Shown in pieces: positions 32,961 through 44,719 of a stretch of 64,000 nt of DNA. Where the stretch lies: contig CM044877.1 of NCBI GenBank assembly GCA_024500155.1, positions 13,211,501 through 13,275,500 on the forward strand. The letters run 5' to 3'. The position numbers were made by a program, and so were the translations under genes. The notes beneath the pieces were generated by a model. It was not told the origin of the DNA. It saw nothing but the letters and a program-made list of their open reading frames with translations, and did not search any database. Source of the DNA: Chenopodium formosanum. Taxonomy: Eukaryota > Streptophyta > Magnoliopsida > Caryophyllales > Amaranthaceae. Within the stretch, counting starts at the first letter, position 1. Every line of letters starts with the position of its first letter.

Positions 32961-34863
32961 TGTAGGGAATATTTCAAGCATTACCACTAGCTTGAACCCC
33001 ACTGTGATCATACACTAAAGTACGGTGGCGTCCAAAGGGAAGGAAGCTAGAGCAAAAGAGTCGCCAACAAGTTTTTATGAACCTGTGCACCGTTCACGAG
33101 GTGAAGGTTACACCCCTTAACGATCCAAGAGATCGTTAACTCCAATAGGTCCTGAACCATGACTGGTAGTTTGGGAATGAAGGTACAAATCCAACCTAAA
33201 AGAGATTGAACCTGCCTTAATAATATGCCTCTACTTTATTCTGATCGTATTCATGTGCGATTTCTGACTAACATGCAACCAATAGGATTACCCTAAACCT
33301 GTTTAATCTATGTTGGTTGAATATTAATGCACAAATAAAACTATTATTGGCGATCACTTGAATTATAATGAAATTAACCCTAAACAAGATTATTAATTAT
33401 CTTATTAAACATGATTACAAGTACCAATTCCCTTTAAACATGCATAAAAGGTGTGATCAAGCAATAACAATAAATAAGTATTAAGCAACATAATAAATCA
33501 AAATAATAATAATAATTATAATCATCAAGCAACATAAATAATAATAATTATTATAAAAATAATAATCATGTTAAAGCATAACAATAGCAAGATCCTAGGC
33601 ATGATACTAACAAGATTATAACAAACCCTAGCATGTCACTAAACAATAAAGATCAAATATTTAACCCTAACATGATACTAACAATCATAAATATTAGGAA
33701 GAACATAGGAAGCATCATACTTTTAATCATACTTGATATTAAAGTTTCCCTAAACATGATACTAGGAATCAAAATAACAATCTAAGCATGATTTCTATAT
33801 CATAATATCAATTAAACTATTAAAGTACTTACTTAGATGCCTCGTACCTCTTTCTAATAACAAAATACACGCGTTAGTAACTTCAAGGAAAATAATAAAA
33901 CAAAACAATTTAATTAAATAATTGAAATCGAGATTTGGGACCAAACCCTCAGAAATTAAAACCTTTTACGTCGAGGGCGAAGGCAACATTGAATATGGCT
34001 AGGTGTATCTAAGTCTTGCGAATGCGGAATTTTGTATTTGAGAAAAGACTAGTTTAGAAAAGAGAGAGAGAGAGAGTAATAAAGAGAATCCTGATGAGAG
34101 TTGGTGAATGAAAACGGAATTTTTAGAAGCCTATTTATAGAGAAAATCAGCCAAAAAGATAAAAAATCAAAACAAAGTTCTGACGCGTAAAACCGAGGTT
34201 AGCGCCAGACGCTGACATTAGCTTCAGGCGCTAACGCTAGCGCTAGGCGCCAAGCTTAGCGTCAGGCGCTAATGCTGGCGTTTGGCACTAACTAAAATAT
34301 TGACGCGTTTTCTAAAATCAGATAGAAATTGCCGTACAGGAGGATAAAATCGTATTTTCCTCCAAAGCATTCTTTTATTCTGATTAAAACTCTAAAAAAT
34401 CAACAAAAATCAATTTATCAATGCTAATTGAATTAGGAATGAAAAGAACCTTCTAGAAGAATCTAGAAGAATAAAACCATTCCAAATTGCATTAGGAATG
34501 ATAAATCTATATTAGGCCCTCTTCTAGATCATTGGGCCGCATATAAGACTTAAACCGGGACCAGTTTAGTAATTTGGCTATAACTGCCTCAATATTCATC
34601 GGAATTGGGCTTATAATATATCTTTGGAAAGCTCATTTCAAGCCCTATCCAACTACACTACAATTTGACCCATATCACGTATCAACCAAACTGGATTAGC
34701 TTTTTTCTTAAAATAGGTTTTCAAAAACAGAGAGAAGAGAAAAGAAATTAAAACTATCTGCAACACTAAACTTTCTACACTTTCACTTCATTCGATTACG
34801 ATTCGACGTGAAAGGTACTCATCACTGGGTTTGGTTTTGGGGAGACACAAATGGGTGTCTACA
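32961..34863 (-). repeat. Element B 3' LTR (family B)
   Basis: Minus-strand LTR from TGTAGACACC (34863) to CCCTACA (32961). It has a family-B palindrome array (AGCGCCAGACGCTGAC, AGGCGCTAACGCTAGCGCTA) at 34198-34290 and the TATA box in reverse at 34132-34139. TAGTATCATG-type words are at 33560-33810. It shares the U5 block GGTGTAACCTTCAC with element A LTRs. It is matched by the solo LTR 47817-49587. Confidence 0.88.
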
Positions 34864-35749
34864 AAAGCCCCCACTTTGACTGAGTTTGGAGAAACGCAAG
34901 TTTCGAAAACAAAAGTCAAAGTAGAGATGGGGACGGAGAATGATTCAGAACTTTCTGTGATCCTAAATCACTCTTGTAATGTTGTTACCTGCAAACTAGC
35001 GTTAGTTAAAACAGATAAAAGAGTTAAGAAACGCGTATCTTGCACCGTCGAGCACACGTCTCTGAAGTAACCGATTTACTGTTGTATTTGCCGTTTTGAT
35101 GTCCTCCTACAAGCTAGAGAATGTCATCCTGCTTGGAAACTGCTACACTTGTAACTGCCTCCATTTTCCGCCTTGATAATCTTCCTCAAGCCAGGGAACA
35201 CTATCGAAGATTTCTTTGATTGAAACGATCCTCTTCTGCTTTGTGACCATCTTTTTCATCTTAGGGAACACGATCAAAGACCTCTTCGCTTGAAATTACC
35301 TTCAATTGTTTGTGACAACTCTCCACAAGCTAGGGAATGTTGTCGAAGATATCCTCGCTTGAAGCTATCCTCATTTGTTGCGATAATTTCCCAAAGAAAA
35401 TTATCGAAGACCTACGCTTGTCGATATTTTTTAAAAGCTCGCTTGAACTTTGTTTCCGCTACGCCTATACGTCGGCGCTTCTGCTGCTTTTGAACCTGTA
35501 TGTCGGTGCCTTGTGCTGTATTATGAATTAGTATGTCGGTGCCTTTCTGAATGAATCAGTATGTCGATGCCTTTTGAGATGAGCCAATGTTTAGGCGCTT
35601 TAAGCTAAGTAAGACGATCTTTCATAAGGTCGATCACTTTATGTAATCAAGCCGATTACTATAAATCGTGTCAAATTGCTAAGAGGGGCTAACAGGCGTA
35701 CCAAGGAACCCAAAAATATACAGCATAAGGTTGGAACAACCGCACTTAG
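34864..35749. other. Element B sub-LTR region with polypurine tract and tandem repeats
   Basis: The polypurine tract (minus strand) is at 34864-34877. From 35100 to 35400 are about four units of 75-85 bp holding CTTCCTCAAGCCAGGGAACA-like words and a downstream TCGAAGATTTCTTC block. From 35465 to 35590 a shorter repeated word TATGTCGGTGCCTT occurs three to four times. No coding is supported. Confidence 0.65.
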
Positions 35750-36516
35750 TGGCTGAATGTTCTGGCGCCGCTGAAACAACATCAGCGCCACTTATCTGGC
35801 AGTAGCGCCAGACGCTGGAACTGGCGCCAAGCGCTAAATCTATCGACTGACGCCAAGGTCTTACGCTTGGCGCTAGAGTCGGGTTTTCCTTAAATACCCT
35901 TCTCTTCTTCATTTCTGCTGTTGTTGTTCGCGTTCTTGCTCGAGAATTCTAAGAACTGCAATTCACTCGTTCTTGCTCGTTTCTCAACCAAATTCGCTCA
36001 AATTTGTTGCAAATAAAAGCTTATTCCATCCATTTTCTCGATCTATGTAAGTTTCCTTGAAAATCACACCGATTTTAATGAATTTTGCATGTATTTATCC
36101 ATGAATTTCTTGAAAGTTCGAATCTAGAATTGCTTAATTCTCTTTGTTTATCAATTTTTATGCCATGAAATTGCTTGATTATGTTTATATATTGCCTTGG
36201 AAGTAATTTGAGACTTGTTTGACTCAATTTGGTGAAGAAATGAACAAATCACCATTGTTGAACCTCTTAAGGTCGGGAAAACAATTTGGCTGGTTCTTGA
36301 TGTTTTTGCTAGCAGTTCTTGTCCAATTTGTCACAATAATTATCATAATATTGCAAGAAATTGTTTGATTGCTTAAAAATTCTGTGCATGCTCAATTTGA
36401 ATTTGTGCTCTATTTTAGTACTACGTACTCTGTTTTTCGTGAACATAGTATCATGCAGCTAGGTGAACCTTAGATACTATAAAACCTTAATTTATGATAA
36501 TTCTGCACAATGTAGC
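35750..36516 (+). promoter_or_regulatory. Candidate promoter and leader of the element B antisense ORF
   Basis: A family-B palindrome array lies at 35760-35880 (TGGCGCCGCTG, AGCGCCAGACGCTGG, TGGCGCCAAGCGCT, TTGGCGCTAGA). It is followed at 35890-35896 by TTAAATA and a pyrimidine-rich leader (CCCTTCTCTTCTTCATTTC). A TAGTATCATGCAGCTAGG word at 36448 echoes the TAGTATCATG repeats of the family-B LTR leader. A GT donor-like AGTTTCC near 36049 suggests a leader intron. The ORF begins at 36517. Confidence 0.55.
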
Positions 36517-37754
36517 ATGGCTCAACAGCGAGGCTCTGGTTCACGGTCCCGAGACGTTCGACGGGAGCACGAGCCCGTAGAGGACGATGCTGAACTGTCT
36601 ACTTCAATCAGCCGACTCCTTGAGTGGGATGAGTGGACCATGTACTTTTCTCCCGTCCAATCTTTGAGAGGGTGAGACGGGGCATCACAGTTGGGAGGAA
36701 ACGCTGTCATGGTTCCGGTTGTGATTACTTGGGCAATCTGTACAAGATGTACATCGCTAGAGACGATCAGACGAGACTTCTATGGGAGTCTTACGGGCTT
36801 ACTGCACTGTTCGAGACCTCCGATGCCATGATTGCCTCTAGTAGGGGTCATCATGTTGTCCGTGCTCTGGTGGAGTTCTTTTGGGACACCACCAATACTT
36901 TCCACTTCCCCTGGGGTGAGATGATGGTCACTCCTACCGACTTCAATCTCATTACGGGACTGGAGTTTAGCTCCGTGGCACTGTCATTCGATAGCGGGAT
37001 TGACGTCTTTTCTCTTGAGGTCGAGGAGCTGTTGGGTTCGATTGCTATTCGGGCTCGAACTGAGGTAGAGTCGACTATGTTCAGTGCTAGGGGGATTCGC
37101 CGCTCGACTCTAGCAGCGATTTTGACGAAGGTGTGACTACCTAAGAGCAGCGGGTGCACATCTTTGCACTTATCTTGCTGTCAGGGACGTTCTCTCCTGA
37201 CAAGGGTAGTAGGGCGCTACTTTACTACCTTCCTGTCGTCCGTGATCTACACCGGATCGGGACTTACGACTGGGCCAGCTTGGCCTATGCTGATTTCATC
37301 CGAGCGTTGCGGGACTAGTGTCAGCATCAGTCCTTCGCGGGAAACGTTGCTCTGTCCGACTTTTGGAGGGTCGTAGAGGTATACTTTATTCCCCATAAAG
37401 TTTAGCTATACATTTTATTTAGCACTTGCTGATAACTTTTGCTTCTTGTAAATCTGGTTCAACAAGTACTTCCCCTCAGCTGCGCTGGCGAGACCGTCGC
37501 CGCGCAGGCTTCCAGTTTGTGCTTCCTAGGGTAGTCGCCGTGTTGGGATGTCCACTGCCTATGTCCGAGATTGGATCATCTCGGTATGATTCTTTTCTTA
37601 TTTGACATTTTGTGATGCCTTAGCTAGATTCTTGTCTGATAGACACTCTTTGCAGGAGCCTGAGGTGTTGTACCGATCGTGGGTCGACTTGGCAGCTCCT
37701 GGGCTATTTCTTGGGAACTTACGGAGTGGCTGCGTATCTTGGAGAGAGGGTTGC
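36517..37754 (+). pseudogene. Plant mobile domain (PMD) ORF of element B, 5' exons
   Basis: Starts ATG at 36517 (MAQQRGSGSRSRDVRREHEP). A frameshift near 36650 moves to the frame with LLWESYGLTALFETSDAMIA, ALVEFFWDTTNTFHFPWGEM and VTPTDFNLITGLEF, the core PMD signature (pattern TFHLPxGEMT...LGL). An intron-like junction follows near 37130 (AAG/GTGTGA). The next exon has SPDKGSRALLYYLPVVRDLH and TYDWASLAYADFIRALRD with a TAG at about 37317, then an intron 37377-37450 and a third exon (WFNKYFPSAALAR). It reads on to ERVA at 37754, where the Athila element cuts in. Function of PMD proteins in such elements is unknown; related host PMD proteins act in silencing. Confidence 0.7.
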
Positions 37755-39372
37755 TGATGTGTCCATTTTATATTGTATTTTACCTTCGTCCCTTGGTCAT
37801 AATTAGTAGTGTTTTTGGCTCTTTAAAGCCACTTTTATTACTAATTGGTGTTTTCTAGTGTTTTCGTAGATTTGGTTGACTTTTGCAGGGATTTATGCTT
37901 TTGGAGTATTTTCCCGAGATATTTTAGAGCAATCACGAGCATTGGAGAAGCACGACCAGAGTTTATAGCCCAGGGTCGATTAGAGCCATTGAACCAGTGA
38001 TTAAGGGCTCGGTATAGGTGATACCGGGGCATTTGGACCGAGTATTCAAGACCTAAAGAGGAAACCTAGATTGGCCCGAAGAATTGGAACCCAATTGAAG
38101 TTCAAATAGTGGCCCAAATGAGCCGCCCGGCAAAAGAGGGTGGCGCCCGAAGGCGCGCCCGGCCGGGCGGGAGAAGCTATGGCTAGCGCCCGATGACGCG
38201 CCCAGCCGGGCGCGAGATTGCTATTAGAGACAAAAAGGCGCGCCCGATCGAGCGATGCCTTGCCCGATAGGGCGCGTGTATTTATTAGTTGACGATTAAC
38301 GTCGTTTTAATTTGTTTTAGTTTAGGATTTTGTACGGAGTATAAATACTCCTCCGTAATACGATTTTAGGTTCTCCTCTTCTTCTCTTTTCAGTTTTCTT
38401 TACTCTCTTAATTATTCTCTTAGATTTCTTTTCTCTTAAACCTTTGTTCTTAACTCTACTCTTAATTCCAGATTTATTTTGGTAACGATTTTTCATCCCT
38501 AATCTTAGTTATTTATTTTATTCCTTTCATCATGATTTATTTTATTACTTTGATTAGTTTAGTTTTTAATATGTGTGAGTAGTTTAATTTCTAGGGTTTG
38601 TGGGGATCTAATAAATAATATGAAGGGGTAAATTATTGTTGTTGGTTATCAATGATAGATTAATTTCCTATTGATTGATTTAATGCTCTGTGACTAGATT
38701 AGGCCTATCTTTTATGCATGAGTTTGACAATATTGATTCAAGAATCGAGAGATGAGAATTAATGTTTAGGTCTAGTTTCAATAGGCAAGTTAATTTATAA
38801 ATTGTTAAGTCGAGAATCGAGAGATGAGATTTAATACCGGCAAATTGATTGTGTGATTGTAATACGTAGCGAAAGCCCTTTACAATCTGGTTAATTGATG
38901 CATTAATGATGGACTATTATTGATTATTGGTATTGCATGATAACATCTTATTGGATTGTTTTAATGTTTTACAATTGCGCTTGTAAAAGTATAGCAATAT
39001 TAAATTGATAAATCGAGCAGATGTTAATTTGATATTAAAGGCTATTTTAAGTAAGAACTTGGATCTAGTAAATTGCGAGAGCCTGTTAGATCTATGTTGA
39101 TTAATAAATTGCGAGAGCCTGTTAATCATGTTATTTATTGGTGAACCTATGCCCTAGATCCTTTTATATATTGTTTTCTCCCTATTCTCAATCTTAGTAG
39201 TTTAGTTACTTATTCGAATATAAATATTGGTTACTAGATAATTTAGATTATATTAATTAATTAGGAGTAAAAAGACTTGTTTCCCTGTGGAGATCGACCC
39301 TACTTCCCTATCTACTTTAGTTAGAGGACTTAGGAATTATTTTTGATTAGGGGATGCGACTTTACCCTGTCA
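37755..39372 (+). repeat. Athila-like 5' LTR
   Basis: Starts TGATGTGTCC. The palindrome array (CGCCCGGCCGGGCGGG, CGCCCGATCGAGCG) is at 38125-38275. TATAAATA at 38340-38347 lies inside a hairpin GGAGTA-TAAA-TACTCC (38337-38352). It ends ACCCTGTCA. Confidence 0.9.
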
Positions 39373-39379
39373 AAATTTA

Positions 39380-39399
39380 GGCGTCGTTGCCGGGGAAAC
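39380..39399 (+). promoter_or_regulatory. Athila-like primer-binding site
   Basis: GGCGTCGTTGCCGGGGAAAC, seven bases after the LTR. It is close to the TGGCGCCGTTGCCGGGGA site used by Athila elements (tRNA-Asp type), with two changes. Confidence 0.75.
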
Positions 39400-39502
39400 G
39401 GTTTTATTTTTATTTCTGATTGTTTTTGTAGTCTAGATTATTTCTCTTTTGTCTTAGAGAGCGTTAGTTCTATGAGACAAATCTCATATTTGCTTCTAGT
39501 TT

Positions 39503-41097
39503 TTGTTTATGCACAGGTGTTCCAGATCAGGTTACATCCCATTCGATCCTGAGATCGAACGTTCCTTCCATAGACAGAAAAACTTCTACAAGCAAATCCT
39601 TGCGGATTCTGGGGATAATAATAATAATCACCGCGATCCTCCAACTGATTCTAGCGATTTTGAGGCATCATCAGACGCTGAATCAGGGATGACGGCTCCA
39701 AAGAAGCTTAGTGATTATTCACAACCAAAGCTTACGGATTTCCACATCTCACCCCTACTTCAGCTCTTGATGGGGTTCAATTTGAAATTAAACCTCAATT
39801 TATAACGATGATAGAGAGGAAGCAATTCAGTGGAGCCAAGGGTGAAGACTCGAATCTTCACATTGCCGACTATTGTAAATATTGCAACACCATCAGGCAA
39901 CCCGGGGTCACTCAAGACAAAATCAGGGAGATTCTCTTTCCCTTCTCTTTAACTGGAAAAGCTAAATTGTGGTTTAATGGCTTAAATAGAACTACGCTTG
40001 GTATAACTGACTAGGAAACTCTTGTTTTGAATTTCTATAACAAGTATTATCCTGCAGAGAGAATAGCAGTACTACGGAGTGCGATTCAGAACTTTGCCCA
40101 AGAAGCCGAGGAGTCTTTATATGAGGCTTGGGAGAGGTTCAAGGACTTACAAAGAGAATGCCTTCACCATAATTTAGCGCAATGGCAGTTAATCCAAGCC
40201 TTTTATAACGGCATTGGAAATTCCTCTAGAATAATTTTAGACTCTGCAGCTAGTGGGAGATTTATGAATCTTAATGTTGATGATGCAGGTCAGGTTATTG
40301 AAGATATGGTGATACACAATTCCCAATATGGGAATCCTAGAGGATTTGCTAACAAGGGGAACCATAGTGTCGACTCTGTATCCTTTTTGCAAGCTCAACT
40401 AACCTCTATTTGCCAAAAATTAGATAATCTGAGCACTGCTAATGTAGCTAATGTTTCAGCGATTAATAATAATTCTAATAAGGCTTTATGTGAAAATTGT
40501 GGTATTGTAGGTCATTGGGAGTAGGATTGCAGGAGTTCCGTGGAGCAAGTTAATGCCTTCCAAGCTTATAGGCAGAATAACCCATACTCCAACACTTACA
40601 ATCCTGGGTATCAAAATCATCCATACCTTTCCTACCGGAGCACTAATGTTCAAAATCCACCTCTACAAGAACCACAGGCGCCACAACAACAACAACAAAA
40701 ATATTATCATCCCAATGCTAGCAAGAAGAATCAACCACAACAAATCTCCTCATCTTCCGACCCTTCTCTGGCGGAAATTAGAACAATGTTGGTCAATATG
40801 CAAAAGCACATGGAGAGTAGAGATGCGACAATTGATCAAATTCTAGCGCATAATAAAATTGTAGATAATCAAATTGCGCAACTCTTCGCTACTCTACAAG
40901 CCCGCCAACAGGGAGCCTTGCCGGCACAGCCCACTAGGCCTACGGATCAAGAATTTGCAATTACTCTAAGGAGTGGTTCAAACTATGAAGAGCCCTCTAT
41001 GCCCAGAGTTGATGAACCTGTTTTATTAAATACTGCTAATCTTGATTCCGTTAAACCAAACAATGTAGTTGATAGCCCTTGCAGGGCTAAAAGATAA
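39503..41097 (+). pseudogene. gag: Athila-like gag
   Basis: The first frame (39503-39735) reads YIPFDPEIERSFHRQK and a Ser/Asp-rich segment. A shift near 39745 leads to the frame of 39808-40524: ITMIERKQFSGAKGEDSNLH, FPFSLTGKAKLWFNGL, AEESLYEAWERFKDLQRECL, QLIQAFYNGI, all typical of Athila capsid. Stops lie at about 40012 and 40522. The second falls inside the CCHC knuckle (CENCGIVGHWE-stop-DC), probably CAG to TAG. The tail 40540-41097 is Gln/Asn-rich (QAPQQQQQK) with FAITLRSGSNY, the conserved end of Athila gag. Particle-forming protein; not functional as it stands. Confidence 0.85.
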
Positions 41098-42061
41098 TAC
41101 TAACATATCTAATTCTACATTGCAGGGTACAACTCCAGAGAAGGTGGCTACTCCAGACAAGAATAAGAATGCTCCAAAGATAATTATCAAACTTCCTTTC
41201 CCCAATCGTCAATTGAAGACAAACTTGGATAAGCAGTTTGGTAAGTTTCTGGAGGTGGTTAAAGATTTGAAGGTAACAGTTCCCTTTACTGAATTGATCA
41301 CACAAATCCCCTCATATGCAAAATTTATGAAAGAAATTTTGACGAGAAAAAGGTCTATTAGTGAGATAGAGACAGTAGCTTTCGCTGCAGAGTATAGTGT
41401 CGTACTTCAAAATAAGTCTCCACCTAAATTAAAAGATCCGGGTAGTTTTTCTATCCCTTGTCATATTGGCAATCTCTTGATTGATAATTCATTATGTGAT
41501 TTGGGTGCTAGTGTTAGCGTCATGCCATTATCTGTATGTTCTAAGTTGAATATGGGTAAATTAAAAGCTACCAATATAACTCTACAAATGGCCGACCATT
41601 CTTTCAAATACCCCTTAGGTGTTTTAGAGGATGTCCCCGTTAGAGTAGGTAAATTTTATATACCTGTAGATTTTGTTGTTCTTGATATGGATGAGGATAT
41701 GCAAACCCCAATTATTTTGGGTAGACCATTCCTTAACACTACAGGAGCAGTTATAGATGTAAGAAGTGGTAAGTTAACACTATCAGTAGGGGATGATAAA
41801 GTTGTTTTTAATCTGAATAATGGAGCTTTTAATGCCCTTAAAAGCTCCATGACTGAGGAGAAATGTTTCAGTGTTAATGTGGTTGTAAATTATTCTAACA
41901 AGCCCCAAGCTCTTGAAAAAGATCCCTTGGAGGCGGTATCTTGTGTTGCATCTTTTTCAGATGAGATAGACAAATGGCAGAATGAAGTTGATGCAATAGA
42001 AAGAGCACTCTACAATGTTGGTCTTGGTTTCGAGGATGAACAAGTGGAACCGATCGAGTAA
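41069..42061 (+). CDS. Athila-like aspartic protease
   Basis: A 330-residue ORF overlapping the gag end. FPNRQLKTNLDKQFGKFLEV opens the Athila PR region. The active site is LCDLGASVSVMPLSV (D-L-G-A-S), followed by LQMADHSFKYPLGVLEDVPV and TPIILGRPFLNTTGAVID, the conserved GRPFL block. No RT follows; after the stop at 42059-42061 the sequence turns to short non-coding words and then the palindrome array. The protease itself looks intact. Confidence 0.88.
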   Translation: MIALAGLKDNTNISNSTLQGTTPEKVATPDKNKNAPKIIIKLPFPNRQLKTNLDKQFGKFLEVVKDLKVTVPFTELITQIPSYAKFMKEILTRKRSISEIETVAFAAEYSVVLQNKSPPKLKDPGSFSIPCHIGNLLIDNSLCDLGASVSVMPLSVCSKLNMGKLKATNITLQMADHSFKYPLGVLEDVPVRVGKFYIPVDFVVLDMDEDMQTPIILGRPFLNTTGAVIDVRSGKLTLSVGDDKVVFNLNNGAFNALKSSMTEEKCFSVNVVVNYSNKPQALEKDPLEAVSCVASFSDEIDKWQNEVDAIERALYNVGLGFEDEQVEPIE

Positions 42062-43198
42062 GTTGTGCGAATCAAGCCTACGGTAAGTGTTCCGCCAGAT
42101 CGAGTTGCAAGTGTTGAACGCAATGACAACTTTAAGAACCATTCGATCGAAGAACGGTTTTTAGTGCGTAGCATAGAAGATCCCCCAGTCCAATTCAAGG
42201 AGGATCCACCAGATAAGGCGAATTGGCGTCCCACGGGTTATGTCAGGAAGCTGCGTCGCAGCCTAAACATCGCTAGATCGGGTGAGAAACCACCCGTTCA
42301 AGCGTTAGGCCATGGGTCCTAGAAATTGTACTTGGTAAGAAGGTCGTGCGAGACCTAGATAAACCAGCGCTTTGCGAGAGGCAACCCATATTTCTAATGT
42401 TTTTTTACTCTAATTTTTCTTTTCTTTTTCTTACGAGAGGAGAGATGAGGGAATTTAATGAGTTTTATGAGTGTTTGTACAAGTTTAAAGGAAAACAATT
42501 AGCCAAATTTTGAAGAAAAGACGAAAATTAATATTTCACCGATTTAGTCTCGGGCCCGACCGGGCGAAGCTCGCCCGATCGAACGCGAGAGTAAGGGTCA
42601 AAAAATAAGTAATTTCGCCCGACCGGGCGAGTGGCGCCCGACCGGGCGCGAAATTCATCGTATACGGACTAATTTGTCCACCCGATCGGGCAAGCCTCGC
42701 CCGACCGGGCGCGAGAAGGGAAGGAATTTTTGCCTACAATTCGCCCAATCGAGCGCGAGAGCAAGGCGGAAAATGATAGTCAGATCGCCCGACCGGGTGC
42801 GAGAGGTAACAAAATTCAAGCGATCAGATCGCCCGACCGGGTGAGTGGCGCCCGACCGAGCGCGAATATATGGCAATCAGATCGCCCGACCGGACGAAGG
42901 CCGCCCGACCGGACGCGAAGTATAAGCTATGAATCTTGAAGATCGCCCGACCGGGCGCGAGGACTCTCTGCGTCTTTTTCTTCTCCCTTTTCTTCATTCT
43001 TTCTCCATATCTTCTTTCCTCCATTACTTTCTCTCTCTTAAATTCAAATTTTCTCTACTTTCTCTCTAAGATTTCTCCTCCATTACCAATCCAAATTCAA
43101 AACTCTTTACTTATTTGTGATCCTCTCTTAATCCTCTTCACTCTCATATAAAAAATTTTCAGTTTTAATTCAACAAATTTTCAACCCATTTCTTGAAC
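42062..43198 (+). promoter_or_regulatory. CGCCCGACCGGGCG palindrome array upstream of the ATHILA ORF
   Basis: At 42550-42960 about a dozen copies of CGCCCGACCGGGCG, or close variants (GATCGGGC, GACCGGAC), occur singly or in pairs spaced 15-60 bp. They often continue as CGCGAG. The array is followed by a pyrimidine-rich leader (TTTTTCTTCTCCCTTTTC at 42975) up to the ORF start at 43199. The same palindrome type is in the LTR U3 (38125-38275, 46735-46890). 42062-42549 shows no coding and lies where RT-integrase should be. Confidence 0.7.
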
Positions 43199-44719
43199 AT
43201 GGCATCAAAGAGGGCTAGGTCCATTTTTGGTAGGAGCTCTAGTTCGAGGGAGGAATACGACCCGGAGTTGCAACTCCCGTATTGGCCAACGATCCGGATT
43301 GTAAGCCGGGAACAAAAGGAACGGCTAGAGCATTTGGTCGGTCGTGAGGTAATTCCTTCTCGGTGGTTACACCGCCCTACCTTAGAATCATTTGGTTTGT
43401 ATGATTTTGTTAAACAATTTTTGAATGATATTGGCATGAGAAAATTCGTTGACATGCATTATCCTACTTACCGAGAACTTACCTGTTAATTCTTGTCCAC
43501 TTTTCATGTTGTTAGTAGTAGGAATTGGCCTAATTTATTTTTCAGGTTAAATAATAGAAATATTAGTTTAACTTTTGTTGAATTTTGTAAAATTTTTGAA
43601 CTAAATTCTGAATTATCTCACCAATGGCATGCAAATTATAAAATGGGTGACTTATATTATGCTTTGACTGGTTTACCTGCCCCCGACCCCCAACATTCTA
43701 GTACCAAACCTATTCACCACCCTGTCCCAAAAATCTGGCAAAGATTTGCGGGTTTGTGTTTTTTAGGTAGGGCCGAGCCACATAACGCTCAAACCAACGA
43801 ACTAGCTGTCATAGGACATTATGTGTACGGGTTCGGGAAATTAAACATAGGCAGGTTTATAGTTCACCATTTGAGTAGGCATGCCACAGCCAGCACCACT
43901 TCCAAGTCCCCTATCTGTTTAGGTGGCCTTATCACTCGAATAACGGTGAAAAAGGCCGGTTTTGTAGTAGACGGACCCTACCAACTGTGGACCAGATACC
44001 TACATGACTGCTAGATATTTTGAGGATGTGGGGTGGGTTAGGCCGGATAGCGAGCAGACACCCTTTTGGTGTATTCGGACTGGGAACGAGCAACCTTTGC
44101 CCATTATTCCCCTACCTAGTCCAGACTTGACCGCCTTTTCCCCGGGGCAACTTTCTTACACCTATGATGGTTTAGTTGCCAACGCTAGGGGGCAGGCACC
44201 ACCACCACCAGTTCTACCACCCCAGCCTCAGCCCGAGGTGGCTTTCTCTCCACCTCGTATATCCCATTCCGTCCCTCATGTTGATTCTGACCCAGTTTGG
44301 GATCTCTAGAGTATAGGTCAGGCCCTAGGACGTATCGAGCATTCGCATACTGACCTTAGGAGGATGGTAGGCTCTATTGACCAGAGGTTAGGGTACCTAG
44401 AGAGGAACCAGGGTAGAGCTCTTTACCCTATGTACGATGATTAGGCTCGTCGGGGCAACATTCCCGACGACGCTATTCACCCTGACTGGTTTCAGCCTCC
44501 ACCCCAGGGATACGATAGGGATCCCACTGCCCGTGGTATTTACACTGACTATTCTTCCTTTTTCGGGTACGGGCAGGACATTCCTTTCGGGGGACCGGCA
44601 GGGGGAAGTTTTCACGCTGATTATTTTGGTGGTAGCTCTTCTGGTGCAGGTGGTGCAGGGGGTGAAGGTGGCAGTGGAGGTGCGGGTTTCGGCTCGATGG
44701 ATGAGGATGATGAGGACTA
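43199..44719 (+). pseudogene. ATHILA ORF (envelope-like position), interrupted
   Basis: Starts ATG 43199 (MASKRARSIFGRSSSSREEY). It reads LVGREVIPSRWLHRPTLESF, FVDMHYPTYRELTC, a TAA at 43487-43489, then on in frame with ISLTFVEFCKIFELNSEL, WQRFAGLCFLGRAEPHNAQT, LAVIGHYVYGFGKLNIGRFI. This matches the Arabidopsis retrotransposon ORF-1/ATHILA family. Stops also fall near 44013, 44309 and 44443. The C-terminus is Gly-rich and acidic (SSSGAGGAGGEGGSGGAGFG, then MDEDDED). No clear signal peptide or membrane span is visible, so envelope-like is only positional. Function unknown. Confidence 0.8.

Noticed and set aside
42550..42960. Palindrome array considered as a CpG-island gene promoter of a host gene
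   Set aside because: It lies inside the Athila-like element and the downstream ORF is the element's own ATHILA ORF.
43199..44719. ATHILA ORF as a true viral envelope glycoprotein
   Set aside because: No visible signal peptide, transmembrane span or fusion-like segment; the label would rest on position only.
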